64,000 bases of DNA from Pseudarthrobacter sp. NamB4 (GCF_005796185.1 NZ_VAHM01000011.1:62001-126000); one strand, 5' to 3'. Positions 1-10,203 are shown, numbered from the stretch's first letter. Program-made: numbers and translations. The notes: a model not told the origin generated them from the sequence alone.

Positions 1-979
1 GAAGTTCGTCAACATCAACGTCGCACCCATCGACGCGTACAAGCACGGCACCACGCTGCCGATCGTCGCCGACGCCCGCAAGACACTGGTCAAGCTGAAC
101 GCCGTCCTGGGCGGCTACCGCGTCGGCGCCGACCTTGAGCAGAAGGTAGCCGCGGAGAAGAAGCGCTGGAACGCCACAGTGGACGAGGCGTTCGACACCC
201 GCCACACCCCGCTGCCGGCGCAGAACGAGATTATCGGGGCCACCTCCCGTGCCATGGACGCCCGCGACGTGGTGATCTGCGCGGCAGGTTCGCTGCCCGG
301 CGACCTGCACAAGATGTGGCGCGTCCGGGATCCGTTTGGCTACCACGTGGAGTACGCCTACTCCTGCATGGGGTATGAAATCCCCGGTGGGCTCGGCGTC
401 AAGCGCGCCGCCCTGGCCGAAGCCGCAGCAAGCACGACGGCGGCAGGCACGGGACGCGCGGACGTGCGGGACGTCGTCGTGATGGTTGGGGACGGCTCCT
501 ACCTGATGATGCACACTGAACTGGTTACCGCGGTCGCCGAACGCATCAAGCTGATCGTGGTGCTCATCCAGAACCACGGCTACGCCTCCATCGGATCCCT
601 CTCCGAAATGCTCGGCTCGCAGCGGTTCGGCACCCAGTACCGGGCACTGAACGAGGAACAGCACAGCTTCGATGAGGGCGAGACCCTGCCGGTGGACCTG
701 GCCCTGAACGCCGAGTCCCTGGGCGTGAAGGTCATCCGGATCGAACCGGGGGAGAAGGTCATCGCCGAACTCGAACAGGCCATCCGCGACGCCAAGGCAG
801 CCCCCGAAGGCTCCGGGCCTATCCTGATCCACGTCGAATCCGACCCGCTCCTGGACGCACCGTCCTCGGAATCCTGGTGGGACGTGCCCGTCTCCCAGGT
901 CTCCGAACTGGAATCCACCCGGCAGGCGTACCAGAACTACACCGAGCACAAGTCACGCCAGCGCAAACTGCTCGGCTAA
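1..979 (+). CDS. iolD: 3D-(3,5/4)-trihydroxycyclohexane-1,2-dione acylhydrolase, C-terminal half (5' cut by window)
   Basis: ThDP-dependent ring-opening hydrolase of myo-inositol catabolism, giving 5-deoxy-glucuronate in the cytoplasm. The frame is open from base 2 (KFVNINVAPIDAYKHG...), so the start lies outside the window; 325 codons are visible of a protein usually near 640 residues. The ThDP/Mg site is clear as GDGSYLMM followed about 25 residues on by QNHGYA. Other ThDP enzymes share this motif, but the close match along the whole C-terminal half and the immediate iolA-iolE-iolG neighbours make IolD the best call. First gene of the visible forward operon; 34 bases separate it from iolA. 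Confidence 0.93.
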   Translation, partial: KFVNINVAPIDAYKHGTTLPIVADARKTLVKLNAVLGGYRVGADLEQKVAAEKKRWNATVDEAFDTRHTPLPAQNEIIGATSRAMDARDVVICAAGSLPGDLHKMWRVRDPFGYHVEYAYSCMGYEIPGGLGVKRAALAEAAASTTAAGTGRADVRDVVVMVGDGSYLMMHTELVTAVAERIKLIVVLIQNHGYASIGSLSEMLGSQRFGTQYRALNEEQHSFDEGETLPVDLALNAESLGVKVIRIEPGEKVIAELEQAIRDAKAAPEGSGPILIHVESDPLLDAPSSESWWDVPVSQVSELESTRQAYQNYTEHKSRQRKLLG

Positions 980-1013
980 AACCCCCTTTCCACCACTCAA
1001 GGAAGAGTCCCCC

Positions 1014-2528
1014 ATGACTGCCACCACCACTGAGGCCACCGTCATCAACCACTTCATCAACGGCGCTGAGACCGCAGGCGTTGGTGACCGCACCACGTCC
1101 GTGTACAACCCGGCCACCGGCAAGGTCACCGCAGAACTGCGCCTGGCCAACCGTGCCGACCTAGAGACCGCTGTTGCCGCCGCCCGCAGGGCCGCCGACA
1201 CCTGGGGCGACATCTCGCTGGCCAAGCGCACCGCGGTGCTGTTCAAGTTCCGCGAGCTCGTCGCCTCCCACGTGGAGGAGCTGGCCCAGCTGGTAACGGC
1301 CGAGCACGGCAAGGTCCTCTCCGACGCAAAGGGCGAGATCGGCCGCGGCCTGGAAGTCATCGAATACGCGTGCGGGATCCCCACCCTGCTCAAGGGCGAC
1401 TACTCGGACCAGGTCTCAACCGGCATCGACGTGTTCAACTTCCGTGAACCACTCGGCGTGGTCGCCGGCATCACGCCGTTCAACTTCCCGGTCATGGTCC
1501 CGCTGTGGATGGCACCCATGGCGATCGCCACCGGCAACGCCTTCATCCTCAAGCCCTCCGAGCGCGACCCTTCCGCCTCCCTGCTGCTGGCCAAGCTGTG
1601 GAAGCAGGCCGGCCTGCCCGACGGCGTGTTCCAGGTTCTGCACGGCGACAAGGAAACCGTGGACGGACTGCTGACCCACCCGGACGTGGACGGCATCTCC
1701 TTCGTCGGCTCCACCCCGATCGCCCAGTACGTCCACGAAACCGCCACCAAGCACGGCAAGCGCGTCCAGGCCCTTGGCGGGGCGAAGAACCACGCCATCG
1801 TCATGCCCGACGCCGACCTGGACAACGCCGCCGACCACCTTGCCGCCGCAGCGTTCGGTTCCGCCGGTGAACGCTGCATGGCCATTTCCGTCGCCGTCGC
1901 CGTCGGGGATGCTGCCGACCTGATCGTCAAGAAGGTTGAAGAGCGCGCCCTGGCCGTGAAGGTCAACAACGGCACCGCCCCGGACGCGGAAATGGGCCCG
2001 GTCATCACCCCTGCCTCCAAGGAACGGATCGTCAGGATCGTCACCGAAGCCGAAGCCGCGGGCGCTGCGATGGTGGTGGACGGCCGCGACTTCGTGGTCC
2101 CCGGCCACGAAGACGGCTTCTGGGTGGGACCCACCGTCATCGACCACGTCAAGACTGAGATGTCCGCCTACCAGGAGGAGATCTTCGGCCCCGTCCTCGT
2201 GGTGGTCCGCGTCGACACCCTGGAAGACGGCATCAAGCTCATCAACGCCAACCCCTACGGCAACGGCACCGCCATCTTCACCTCCTCCGGCGCTGCGGCG
2301 CGGAAGTTCCAGCGCTCCGTGACCGTAGGGATGATCGGCATCAACGTGCCGCTGCCGGTGCCGGTGGCCTACCACTCCTTCGGCGGCTGGAAGGCATCCC
2401 TTTTCGGCGACAAGCACATCTACGGCCCCGAAGGCGTCTCCTTTTACACCCGCGGCAAAGTCATCACCTCCCGCTGGCCCGAAACCCACCACGCCTCCGG
2501 CGCCTCCTACAACTTCCCCTCCAACTAG
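1014..2528 (+). CDS. iolA: Methylmalonate-semialdehyde dehydrogenase (CoA-acylating)
   Basis: Aldehyde dehydrogenase of 504 residues, the usual length for IolA/MmsA. It converts malonate semialdehyde to acetyl-CoA and CO2 (and methylmalonate semialdehyde to propionyl-CoA), the last step of inositol breakdown. The catalytic cysteine is Cys288 in GSAGERCMA, and the CoA-acylating subgroup pattern around it is typical. The ATG start has AAGGAAGAG upstream. It lies between iolD and iolE in the same direction with short gaps, so it is expected to be in the inositol operon. MmsA of valine catabolism is the alternative; context favours IolA. Confidence 0.94.
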   Translation: MTATTTEATVINHFINGAETAGVGDRTTSVYNPATGKVTAELRLANRADLETAVAAARRAADTWGDISLAKRTAVLFKFRELVASHVEELAQLVTAEHGKVLSDAKGEIGRGLEVIEYACGIPTLLKGDYSDQVSTGIDVFNFREPLGVVAGITPFNFPVMVPLWMAPMAIATGNAFILKPSERDPSASLLLAKLWKQAGLPDGVFQVLHGDKETVDGLLTHPDVDGISFVGSTPIAQYVHETATKHGKRVQALGGAKNHAIVMPDADLDNAADHLAAAAFGSAGERCMAISVAVAVGDAADLIVKKVEERALAVKVNNGTAPDAEMGPVITPASKERIVRIVTEAEAAGAAMVVDGRDFVVPGHEDGFWVGPTVIDHVKTEMSAYQEEIFGPVLVVVRVDTLEDGIKLINANPYGNGTAIFTSSGAAARKFQRSVTVGMIGINVPLPVPVAYHSFGGWKASLFGDKHIYGPEGVSFYTRGKVITSRWPETHHASGASYNFPSN

Positions 2529-2552
2529 TACTGGAAGAAAGACAACGCTGTC

Positions 2553-3464
2553 ATGACTGAGAACAAACTGATCATCGGCACGGCGCCGGACTCCTGGGGT
2601 GTCTGGTTCGCAGACGACCCCAAGCAGACCCCGTGGGAACGCTTCCTCGACGAAGTGGCCGAGTCCGGCTACAAGTGGATTGAACTGGGCCCGTACGGCT
2701 ACCTGCCCACGGACCCCGCCCGCCTGGCCGAGGAGCTCAAGCAGCGCGACCTCAAAATCTCCGCCGGCACCGTCTTCACCGCTTTCCACCGTGGCCTGGA
2801 CCAGTGGGAAACCGCGTGGGAACCGGCCCGCAAGGTGGCTGAACTCACTGCGGCCATGGGCGGGGAGCACATCGTTGTCATTCCGGCAATGTGGCGTGAC
2901 GACGTCACCGGCGAGGCAGTCGAAAGCGGAACATTGAGCGGGAAGGCCTGGGACGACCTGTTCGCCGGCCACAACCGGCTGGGCAAGACCCTGCTGGAGG
3001 ACTTTGGCCTGAAGCAGCACTTCCACTCGCACGCGGACTCCCACGTGGGTGCGCAGGAGGACATCGAAAGCCTCCTCGGCGCAACTGATCCCCAGTACCT
3101 CAACCTCTGCCTGGACACCGGCCACGCCGAATACTGCGGGGCATCCAGCCTGGAGCTGATCAAGAACTACCCGGACCGGATCGGCTACCTGCACCTGAAG
3201 CAGATCAACCCGGAGATCCTCAAGAAGGTGAACGAGGAAAACATGACCTGGGCCGCCGCCAACCTGGCCGGCGTCATGACCGAGCCGCCGAACGGCCTGC
3301 CTGACCTCCGCGCGGTCATCGAAGCCGTGGAGGGCCTGAACCGGCCCATCTTCGGCATCGTGGAGCAGGACATGTACCCCGTAGCGTTCGACGTGCCCAT
3401 GCCCATCGCCAAGCGGACCCGCAACTACCTGCTGTCCTGCGGCTCGCACACCGTCGTCAGCTGA
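2553..3464 (+). CDS. iolE: myo-Inosose-2 dehydratase
   Basis: 303-residue TIM-barrel (AP-endonuclease-2 fold) enzyme that dehydrates 2-keto-myo-inositol to 3D-(3,5/4)-trihydroxycyclohexane-1,2-dione. The N-terminus GTAPDSWGVWFADD is a hallmark of IolE. His/Asp/Glu metal ligands fit the stretches HFHSHADSHVG, LCLDTGHAEYCG and GIVEQDMYP. Length matches the family. It sits 24 bases after iolA and 33 before iolG, within one operon. No oddity seen. Confidence 0.94.
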   Translation: MTENKLIIGTAPDSWGVWFADDPKQTPWERFLDEVAESGYKWIELGPYGYLPTDPARLAEELKQRDLKISAGTVFTAFHRGLDQWETAWEPARKVAELTAAMGGEHIVVIPAMWRDDVTGEAVESGTLSGKAWDDLFAGHNRLGKTLLEDFGLKQHFHSHADSHVGAQEDIESLLGATDPQYLNLCLDTGHAEYCGASSLELIKNYPDRIGYLHLKQINPEILKKVNEENMTWAAANLAGVMTEPPNGLPDLRAVIEAVEGLNRPIFGIVEQDMYPVAFDVPMPIAKRTRNYLLSCGSHTVVS

Positions 3465-3497
3465 CCTCACCCACCACAGACACCAAAGGACAGAACA

Positions 3498-4511
3498 ATG
3501 ACTGAAACACTCCGCGTAGCCGTCATCGGCGCCGGGCGCATGGGAGCCGACCACATCCAGCGCCTCAACAAGCGCATCCACGGAGCCGAAGTGGCCGCCG
3601 TCGTGGACGTTGACCTGGCCCGCGCGCAGGCCGCCATCAAAGGCATCCCGGGCGCCGTGGCGCTCGCCGATGCCGAGGAGGCCCTCAACAACGGCGACGT
3701 CAACGCGGTGCTGATCGCCACCCCCGGCTTCCTGCATGAGGACATCCTGTTCAAGGCCCTCGCCAAGGACATCCCCATCCTCTGTGAAAAGCCCCTGACG
3801 CCAGACGCCCAGTCCGCCTGGAAAGTTGTCCAGGCAGAGGTGGAACTGGGACACAAGCGCATCCAGGTGGGCTTCATGCGCCGCTTCGATGCCGAGTACG
3901 CCGCGCTGGGCGGGATCATCAGGAACGGTGAACTGGGCGAGCTGCTGATGCTGCACCACCAGCACCGCAACCCCAGCACCCCGGAGGGCTTCACCAACGA
4001 GATGCTCATCAACGACTCCGTGGTGCACGAGTTTGACGCCATCCGGTATTTCACCGGTGAGGAAATTACCAGCATTCAGGTCCGTCTGGGGAAGGCCACC
4101 AGGAACGCCCCGGCCGGCCAGCATGACCCGCAGCACGTCCTGCTGGAAACCGAGTCCGGCGTCCTGGCCGACGTCGAAATCTTCGTGAACGCTAAATTCG
4201 GCTACGAAGTGGCCACGCAGGCCTCCTTCGAAGAGGGCATTGTCAGCATCGGCGGCGACAAGGGACCCTACACCCGCAGCGCCGGCCACTGGGGCGGCAA
4301 CGTGACCCCCGGCTTCGAGGAGCGCTTCGGCGCGGCCTACGACGTCGAAATCCAGTCATGGGTGGACGCCGCCCTCAAGGGTGAAATCGGCGGCCCTACC
4401 GCCTGGGACGGCTACGCTACGGCAGCCTGCTGTGAAGCCGGCGTGGAAGCACAGAAGAACGGTGAAAAGGTGGCCGTGAATCTGGCGCCCAAGCCAGACC
4501 TTTACAAGTAG
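3498..4511 (+). CDS. iolG: Inositol 2-dehydrogenase (Gfo/Idh/MocA family)
   Basis: 337-residue NAD-dependent enzyme, first step of inositol catabolism (myo-inositol to 2-keto-myo-inositol). The Rossmann motif is VIGAGRMGADH at residues 9-19, the catalytic lysine is Lys98 in CEKPL, and the family signature continues with QVGFMRRFD and VHEFDAIRYF. The start is supported by AAAGGA 9 bases upstream. Of the five Gfo/Idh/MocA genes in this locus this one is inside the iolD-A-E core and is the best candidate for the true inositol dehydrogenase. Confidence 0.92.
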   Translation: MTETLRVAVIGAGRMGADHIQRLNKRIHGAEVAAVVDVDLARAQAAIKGIPGAVALADAEEALNNGDVNAVLIATPGFLHEDILFKALAKDIPILCEKPLTPDAQSAWKVVQAEVELGHKRIQVGFMRRFDAEYAALGGIIRNGELGELLMLHHQHRNPSTPEGFTNEMLINDSVVHEFDAIRYFTGEEITSIQVRLGKATRNAPAGQHDPQHVLLETESGVLADVEIFVNAKFGYEVATQASFEEGIVSIGGDKGPYTRSAGHWGGNVTPGFEERFGAAYDVEIQSWVDAALKGEIGGPTAWDGYATAACCEAGVEAQKNGEKVAVNLAPKPDLYK

Positions 4512-4518
4512 GACAGGT

Positions 4519-4550
4519 GAAAGGGGACGGAGGGCCATTCGTCCCCTTTC
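4519..4550 (+). promoter_or_regulatory. Intercistronic hairpin between iolG and iolH
   Basis: Perfect 11-bp inverted repeat GAAAGGGGACG (4519-4529) and CGTCCCCTTTC (4540-4550) with a 10-base loop, beginning 8 bases after the iolG stop. No T-run follows, so it looks like an mRNA stability or attenuation element rather than a full terminator. Confidence 0.55.
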
Positions 4551-4590
4551 CCATGTCTGCCCCTGACTGATCCACAACGGAGTGTTTAAC

Positions 4591-5466
4591 TTGAAAATCG
4601 CACTTGACCCCACACCTTTCCACCACTCCCACAGCCTGCTGGAGTTTCCCAAGGTGGTAGCGGACCTCGGCTACAAGTACATGCAAATGACGCCGCACGC
4701 GGACTTCATCCCGTTCTACAACCACCCGAAGGCCGACGACGAACTGGTGGGCCAGCTCAGCAAGGCCTGCAAGGACGCAGGGATTGAGATTGCCTCTGTC
4801 CTGCCCGTACTCCGCTGGTCCGAGCCGGACGAAGACGCGCGCGAAGCTGCCGTCCGCTACTGGAAGCGGGCCATCCAGATCACCGTGGACCTGGGCGTCA
4901 GCACGATGAACACCGAATTCAGCGGACGGCCGGAAAAGGCCGAGGAATCCGAGCGGGCGTTCTACCGCTCCATGGAGGAACTGCTGCCCATTATTGAGCG
5001 GGAGGGCATCGACCTGCTGATCGACCCGCACCCGGACGACTTCGTGGAGGAGGGCCTCGCCGCCATCCGCGTGATCCGTGGCCTGAACTCCAGGAATGTG
5101 GGCATGGTTTACGTGGCCTCGCACAGCTTCCACATGAAGGACTCGCCCCTGGACATCATGCGCGCCGCGGGGGACAAGCTGCGCCTGGTCCACGTGGCCG
5201 ACACCATGAACCACCACGCCTCGCACGGCCTGCGGTACATCACCAACCCGCCGGGCAATCCTGTCCGCGTCCACCAGCACCTGAAGATCGGCGACGGCGA
5301 CGTCAACTGGGACGAGTTCTTCGGCGGCCTGAAGGAAATCGGCTTCCTGGACCGGGACAACAGTGTCATGGTGTCCAGTGTCTTCGCCGAGGACGAAAAG
5401 GCCCAGGACGTCTCCCGGTACCAGCTGGAGACCATGAAACAGTACGTCCAAAAGGTCAGCGCATGA
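4591..5466 (+). CDS. iolH: IolH-type sugar phosphate isomerase/epimerase
   Basis: TIM-barrel protein of the AP-endonuclease-2 superfamily, 291 residues from the chosen start. The TTG at 4591 is preferred over the GTG at 4582: GGAG at 4579-4582 is spaced 8 bases from the TTG but overlaps the GTG, and the protein then begins [12 protein letters not shown] as in IolH relatives. Metal-binding character is seen in [13 protein letters not shown] and [15 protein letters not shown]. The exact reaction of IolH is not settled; a role in inositol or inosose isomer conversion is inferred from context. Its stop overlaps the next ATG by four bases (ATGA). Confidence 0.8.
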   Translation: MKIALDPTPFHHSHSLLEFPKVVADLGYKYMQMTPHADFIPFYNHPKADDELVGQLSKACKDAGIEIASVLPVLRWSEPDEDAREAAVRYWKRAIQITVDLGVSTMNTEFSGRPEKAEESERAFYRSMEELLPIIEREGIDLLIDPHPDDFVEEGLAAIRVIRGLNSRNVGMVYVASHSFHMKDSPLDIMRAAGDKLRLVHVADTMNHHASHGLRYITNPPGNPVRVHQHLKIGDGDVNWDEFFGGLKEIGFLDRDNSVMVSSVFAEDEKAQDVSRYQLETMKQYVQKVSA

Positions 5467-6911
5467 GTTCCCCTGTCCCGTCCGGCACCGCCTCCGGTAC
5501 CGCCCAGGTGCCCGGGAACCACAAAAGGGCCCTGCGGACCGTCACGATCATCTCCACGTTCGGCGGCCTGCTCTTCGGTTACGACACGGGCGTGATCAAC
5601 GGTGCGCTGCCGTACATGCAGGAGGATCTGGGCCTCACCCCGCTGACGGAAGGCCTGGTGACGTCCTCCCTGCTGTTCGGTGCGGCCTTCGGTGCCCTCT
5701 TTGGCGGACGGCTTGCGGACCGCAACGGCCGGCGCAGAATGATCATGGTCCTTGCCGTGGTCTTCCTTCTGGGCACGCTCGCCTGCACCTTTGCACCCAG
5801 CACAGAAGTCATGATCGCCGCCAGGTTCGTGCTGGGGCTCGCCGTCGGCGGCGCCTCGGTCACGGTGCCCGTGTACCTGGCGGAAGTGTCGCCAAGCGCG
5901 CGGCGCGGACGGATCGTCACGCAGAACGAGCTGATGATCGTCACGGGCCAGTTGCTGGCGTTCATCTTCAACGCCTACCTCGGCAACACCTTCGGTGAGT
6001 CCGGCGGCATCTGGCGGTGGATGCTGGTTATCGCCACCCTTCCCGCCATCGCGCTGTGGATCGGGATGAACTTCATGCCCGAAAGCCCGCGCTGGCTCGC
6101 CTCCATGGGCAGCTTCGGCGAAACCCTCAGCGTGCTCCAGCGCATCCGTTCTCAGGCCGATGCACGCACGGAGTTCGAAGAGGTCAAGGCCATGGCCGTC
6201 GAGGACTATAAGTCCAAAATGGGTTCCTGGAAGGACCTGGGGATTCCATGGCTCCGCCGGATCTTCTTTGTGGGCCTCGGCCTTGCGGTGATCCAGCAGA
6301 TCACCGGCGTGAACTCGATCATGTATTACGGCACCCAGATCCTGGCGGAGTCCGGATTCGGCCGGGAGGCGGCACTGACGGCGAACATCGCGAATGGCGT
6401 GATCTCGGTGCTGGCCACATTCGTGGGAATTTGGCTCCTCGGCAAGGTGGGACGCCGGCGGATGCTGATCACCGGACAGGTGGGGACGACGACGGCACTC
6501 CTCCTGATCGGGCTCTTCTCGCTGATTCTGCCGGAAGGCTCTGTCCGCGGTTTCGTGATCCTCTCGCTCACAGTAACGTTCCTGGCGTTCCAGCAGGGCG
6601 CTATCTCACCCGTGACGTGGCTGATGCTGTCAGAGATCTTTCCGCTGAAGATCCGCGGCCTGGGCATGGGCGCGTCTGCCTTCGTGCTTTGGATTGTGAA
6701 TTTCCTGGTGGGCTTCGGCTTCCCCCAGCTCCTGGCTGCGATCGGGCTTTCCAACACGTTCTTCGTGTTCGCCGTGCTGGGTGTTGGTGCCATAGCCTTC
6801 GCAGCCAAGTACGTCCCGGAAACCAAGGACAAGAGCCTTGAGGACCTGGAGCACTACTTCAAGAACATCACACCCGGGAAGCACGAGGTTCACGTGAGCC
6901 AGCGCGCCTAG
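5463..6911 (+). CDS. MFS sugar/inositol porter (IolT-like)
   Basis: 482-residue twelve-helix transporter of the MFS sugar porter family, expected in the cytoplasmic membrane. Hallmarks are [16 protein letters not shown] in helix 1, the [11 protein letters not shown] loop 2-3 motif, PESPRWL at mid-protein, and [12 protein letters not shown] at the C-terminus. Substrate cannot be read from sequence; myo-inositol/proton uptake is inferred because the ATG overlaps the iolH stop (translational coupling) inside the catabolic operon. A strong terminator follows. Confidence 0.87.
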   Translation: MSSPVPSGTASGTAQVPGNHKRALRTVTIISTFGGLLFGYDTGVINGALPYMQEDLGLTPLTEGLVTSSLLFGAAFGALFGGRLADRNGRRRMIMVLAVVFLLGTLACTFAPSTEVMIAARFVLGLAVGGASVTVPVYLAEVSPSARRGRIVTQNELMIVTGQLLAFIFNAYLGNTFGESGGIWRWMLVIATLPAIALWIGMNFMPESPRWLASMGSFGETLSVLQRIRSQADARTEFEEVKAMAVEDYKSKMGSWKDLGIPWLRRIFFVGLGLAVIQQITGVNSIMYYGTQILAESGFGREAALTANIANGVISVLATFVGIWLLGKVGRRRMLITGQVGTTTALLLIGLFSLILPEGSVRGFVILSLTVTFLAFQQGAISPVTWLMLSEIFPLKIRGLGMGASAFVLWIVNFLVGFGFPQLLAAIGLSNTFFVFAVLGVGAIAFAAKYVPETKDKSLEDLEHYFKNITPGKHEVHVSQRA

Positions 6912-6932
6912 CTGCCCCGCAATCAACCCTGA

Positions 6933-6967
6933 TGCCCCGTCGAGACTGTTCCCGGCGGGGCATTTTT
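6933..6967 (+). terminator. Rho-independent terminator of the iolDAEGH-porter operon
   Basis: Ten-bp stem TGCCCCGTCG (6933-6942) with CGGCGGGGCA (6953-6962), one G-T pair, 10-base loop, then TTTTT at 6963-6967. It lies 21 bases after the porter stop. Confidence 0.9.
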
Positions 6968-7177
6968 GTGCGCCGGTAGTCCTTCTGGGGGAGGCCAGGC
7001 GGCGGCCCGGAACCGGCACGAGCTCGACACAAAACAGGCTTTCCCACGTCAGAACATGCTGATGACAGGACAAAGTGTTGACTTTTGTGAGTCCGGTCAC
7101 GATGATTTTGTATAAAGGCTGGTGAACGGGCGTAAGGAAGCGTGCTGTTCGGCCCGAGAAATCGAAGGAGATTTATC
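6968..7177 (+). promoter_or_regulatory. Promoter and leader region of the ABC transporter operon
   Basis: 210 bases without a gene between the terminator and the binding-protein gene. TTGACT at 7078-7083 could pair with GATGAT at 7101-7106 (17 bases apart); TATAAA at 7111-7116 is also present but too far from TTGACT. AAGGAG at 7165-7170 is the ribosome binding site. Promoter assignment is tentative. Confidence 0.4.
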
Positions 7178-8173
7178 GTGAAGAAGTTTTCCTGGCGGAA
7201 GGCCGCTATCCTCGCCGCGGTCGTCCCAATGGTGGCGCTCAGCGCCTGCTCAAGTGAAGGCGGCCGTTCAACCGAAGACAATAATGCAGCCGGCGGAGGC
7301 CAGGTTGCCACCACCGAGCGCATGAAAATCGCCCTGATCACCCACGCCGCTCCGGGAGACACGTTCTGGGACATCGTCCGCAAGGGGGCCGAGGAGGCCG
7401 CCGCGAAGGACAATGTCGAACTGCTCTACACTTCCGACCCCGAAGGCGGACGCCAGGCACAGCTGATCCAGCAGGCGATTGACCAGGAGGTAGATGGCAT
7501 TGCCGTGACATTGGCCAAGCCGGATGCGTTGAAGGACTCCCTGAAGAAGGCTAAAGACGCCGGAATTCCCGTGGTCAGCCTCAATGCCGGCGAAACGGTT
7601 TCTGCCCAGTTGGGCGCTTTCACCCACTTCGGGTCCAATGAAAAGCTCGCCGGCGCGGCCGTCGGAATGAAGCTCAGTGAACTGGGCCTCAAGCGCCCCA
7701 TCTGTGTTATCCAGGAGCAGGGGCACGTGGGTCTGGAAGCCCGCTGCGCTGGGGTTAAGGAAAAGGTGGCCGCAACGGAGATTCTGTACGTTCCCGGTAC
7801 CGACATGGCCCAGGTCTCCTCTACGGTTACCGCAAAACTCCAGGCTACTGCTGATGCCGATGCCATCATTGGCTTGGGTGCGCCCTATACGTTGACCATC
7901 CTGAAGGCCGTGAACGGCGCCGGCAGCAAGGCCAAGGTGGCCTCCTTCGACATGAACCCTGAGCTCGCCCAGAAGATCGCTGACGGGGATGTCATTTTCA
8001 CCGTCGACCAGCAGCCATGGCTGCAGGGCTATGGCGCAATTGATTCTCTGTGGCAGGCCAAGCGCGGCGGCTTCACTATCGGCGGCGGGCAGCCTGTGCT
8101 GACCGGCCCCTCAATTGTCGATCAGGCAACTGCTCCCGCCGTCCTCGAGTTTGCTAAGGAGGGTGTCCGCTAG
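7178..8173 (+). CDS. ABC transporter sugar-binding lipoprotein
   Basis: 331-residue periplasmic-binding-protein family lipoprotein of the ribose/inositol type (Peripla_BP_4-like). The start is the GTG at 7178 with AAGGAG 7 bases upstream. The signal peptide MKKFSWRKAAILAAVVPMVA ends in the lipobox LSAC, so the mature protein is a surface lipoprotein. Body features include ITHAAPGDTFWDIV and DGIAVTLAKPDALKD, typical of ribose-class binders. It begins a permease/ATPase operon next to inositol genes, so an inositol or related polyol ligand is inferred. Confidence 0.88.
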   Translation: MKKFSWRKAAILAAVVPMVALSACSSEGGRSTEDNNAAGGGQVATTERMKIALITHAAPGDTFWDIVRKGAEEAAAKDNVELLYTSDPEGGRQAQLIQQAIDQEVDGIAVTLAKPDALKDSLKKAKDAGIPVVSLNAGETVSAQLGAFTHFGSNEKLAGAAVGMKLSELGLKRPICVIQEQGHVGLEARCAGVKEKVAATEILYVPGTDMAQVSSTVTAKLQATADADAIIGLGAPYTLTILKAVNGAGSKAKVASFDMNPELAQKIADGDVIFTVDQQPWLQGYGAIDSLWQAKRGGFTIGGGQPVLTGPSIVDQATAPAVLEFAKEGVR

Positions 8174-8180
8174 GACACCC
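8161..8180 (+). promoter_or_regulatory. Hairpin spanning the stop codon of the binding-protein gene
   Basis: Perfect 8-bp stem GGGTGTCC (8161-8168) and GGACACCC (8173-8180) with the 4-base loop GCTA. The TAG stop at 8171-8173 lies across the loop and the right arm. Confidence 0.5.
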
Positions 8181-8185
8181 CTCCA

Positions 8186-8217
8186 ACCGGTCCGCGGCCG
8201 CAGGCCGCGGATCCGGT
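8186..8217 (+). promoter_or_regulatory. Strong intercistronic hairpin before the permease gene
   Basis: ACCGG-CCGCGGCC pairs with GGCCGCGG-CCGGT, 13 bp in total with a small internal bulge and a 3-base loop (GCA). There is no T-run. It follows the previous hairpin by 5 bases. Such structures often protect the transcript of a highly expressed binding protein (inference). Confidence 0.55.
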
Positions 8218-8236
8218 CCTAGGTAGGAGAATCATC

Positions 8237-9295
8237 ATGACCATCACCCAAAGTGTCACCAAGCCCCCGGCGCTGCGCGACGAACGCGTCACCAAGCGCA
8301 ACCCCTTCCAGAAACTCCTGGCACGTCCCGAAGTGGGCGCCCTCGTCGGCGCAATCGTCCTCTTCGTCTTCTTCGCCTCCGTTTCGCAGACATTCATCCA
8401 GCCGAACGCCTTCGCCACAGTGCTCTACGGCAGCTCCACCATCGGCATCATGGCCGTTGGAGTGTCGCTGCTGATGATCGGCGGAGAGTTCGACCTTTCC
8501 ACCGGTGTCGCCGTGATCAGCTCCGCCCTGACGGCCTCGATGTTCAGCTGGTACTTCAGCATGAACGTCTGGGTCGGCGTGGTCCTGGCCCTCGTCGTGT
8601 CCCTGGGCATCGGCTTCATCAACGGCTGGATCCTGATGAAGACCAAGCTGCCGAGCTTTATCGTCACCCTCGCAACATTCCTGATGCTGACTGGCCTAAA
8701 CCTCGGCCTGACCCGCATGATCGGCGGTGGCGTATCCTCCCCATCGATCTCCAGCATGGATGGTTACCAGGCCGCCCGCGCCATCTTTGCCTCCTCGGTC
8801 AACATCGCCGGCGTGGACGTCAACAACACGGTCTTCATCTGGATCGCGCTGGTCGCCGTGGCGTCCTGGGTACTGCTGCGCACCAAGGTGGGCAACTGGA
8901 TCTTCGCCGTCGGCGGTGACGCGAACGCTGCACGCGCTGTGGGCGTTCCTGTCAAAGCCACCAAGATCGGCCTCTTCATGGCCGTCGGTTTCTGCGCCTG
9001 GGTCCTGGGCATGCACAACCTGTTCGCTTTCGACGCCGTGCAGTCCGGTGAGGGCGTGGGCAACGAATTCCTCTACATCATCGCTGCGGTCATCGGCGGC
9101 TGCCTGCTTACCGGCGGCTACGGCTCGGCGGTCGGCGGGGCTATCGGTGCCTTCATTTTCGGCATGGCCAACAAGGGCATCGTCTACGCCCAGTGGAACC
9201 CTGACTGGTTCAAGTTCTTCCTGGGCCTGATGCTGCTCCTGGCCACCATCGTGAACCTGTACGTCAAGCGCCGCGCAGACGCGAGTAAGGGCTGA
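8237..9295 (+). CDS. ABC transporter permease (ribose/inositol type)
   Basis: 352-residue integral membrane protein of the RbsC/BPD_transp_2 class with about ten hydrophobic segments from residue 35 on. Typical stretches are [16 protein letters not shown] and [14 protein letters not shown]. The ATG has TAGGAG upstream. It works with the binding protein before it and the ATPase 5 bases after it as one importer. Substrate is inferred from the surrounding inositol genes. Confidence 0.88.
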   Translation: MTITQSVTKPPALRDERVTKRNPFQKLLARPEVGALVGAIVLFVFFASVSQTFIQPNAFATVLYGSSTIGIMAVGVSLLMIGGEFDLSTGVAVISSALTASMFSWYFSMNVWVGVVLALVVSLGIGFINGWILMKTKLPSFIVTLATFLMLTGLNLGLTRMIGGGVSSPSISSMDGYQAARAIFASSVNIAGVDVNNTVFIWIALVAVASWVLLRTKVGNWIFAVGGDANAARAVGVPVKATKIGLFMAVGFCAWVLGMHNLFAFDAVQSGEGVGNEFLYIIAAVIGGCLLTGGYGSAVGGAIGAFIFGMANKGIVYAQWNPDWFKFFLGLMLLLATIVNLYVKRRADASKG

Positions 9296-9300
9296 TAACC

Positions 9301-10203
9301 ATGAATACCAGGCAGATCGACCAGCAGCAGCTCCTCAAGGATGAGAAGGACCCGCTGACCCACACCCCCGTGCACCTGCTTTCCCTGGAGAGCGTGGGCA
9401 AGCACTACGGAAGCATCGTCGCCCTTACCGATGTCACGATGGCCGTGGACAACGGCCGCGTTACCTGCGTCCTCGGTGACAACGGCGCCGGCAAGTCAAC
9501 CCTGATCAAGATCATTGCCGGGCTGCACCAGCATGACGAGGGTGTCCTGAAAGTTATGGGGGAGGAGCGCAAGTTCGGCTCTCCCAGGGATGCCCTTGAC
9601 GTCGGCATCGCCACCGTGTACCAGGACCTGGCCGTGGTGCCGCTGATGCCCATCTGGCGCAACTTCTTCCTGGGCTCGGAGCTGACCACCGGCGTCGGGC
9701 CGTTCAAGAAGCTGGACGTCCAGCAGATGAAGGACATCACCAAAAAAGAGCTCGCTGACATGGGCATCGACCTGCGCGACGTGGAGCAGCCCATCGGCCA
9801 GCTCTCCGGCGGTGAGCGGCAGTGTGTTGCAATCGCCCGCGCAGTCTACTTCGGCGCGAAGGTCCTGATCCTTGACGAACCTACTGCAGCCCTTGGCGTC
9901 AAGCAGTCCGGAGTGGTGCTCCGCTACATCCTGCAGGCCCGTGACCGCGGACTTGGCGTCATCTTCATTACCCACAACCCGCACCATGCTTTCCCCGTCG
10001 GTGACCGTTTCCTGCTGCTGAAGCGCGGCAGGTCGATCGGCTACTACGACAAGAAGGACATCACGCTTGACGAACTGACGTCCCAAATGGCCGGCGGCGC
10101 CGAACTCGCCGAACTGGCCCATGAGCTGGAACAGCTGGGCGGCCACGGTGACATCGTCAAGGCAGTACAGGCCGAGGTGGCTGACGTCGGCGACGCGCGC
10201 TGA
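9301..10203 (+). CDS. ABC transporter ATP-binding protein
   Basis: 300-residue single-domain ATPase with Walker [10 protein letters not shown], signature LSGGERQ and Walker [12 protein letters not shown]. Ribose-class importers often have a tandem double ATPase (RbsA); this is the single-domain FrcA-like form, which must act as a homodimer. It follows the permease by 5 bases in the same operon. Confidence 0.9.
   Translation: MNTRQIDQQQLLKDEKDPLTHTPVHLLSLESVGKHYGSIVALTDVTMAVDNGRVTCVLGDNGAGKSTLIKIIAGLHQHDEGVLKVMGEERKFGSPRDALDVGIATVYQDLAVVPLMPIWRNFFLGSELTTGVGPFKKLDVQQMKDITKKELADMGIDLRDVEQPIGQLSGGERQCVAIARAVYFGAKVLILDEPTAALGVKQSGVVLRYILQARDRGLGVIFITHNPHHAFPVGDRFLLLKRGRSIGYYDKKDITLDELTSQMAGGAELAELAHELEQLGGHGDIVKAVQAEVADVGDAR

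Noticed and set aside
1416..4289. Very long open frame on the minus strand opposite iolA-iolE-iolG
   Set aside because: It runs exactly antisense to three well-supported genes, has no family resemblance, and long open antisense frames are expected at this GC content.
4582..4590. GTG start for iolH at 4582
   Set aside because: The only Shine-Dalgarno sequence overlaps this codon; the TTG at 4591 is correctly spaced.
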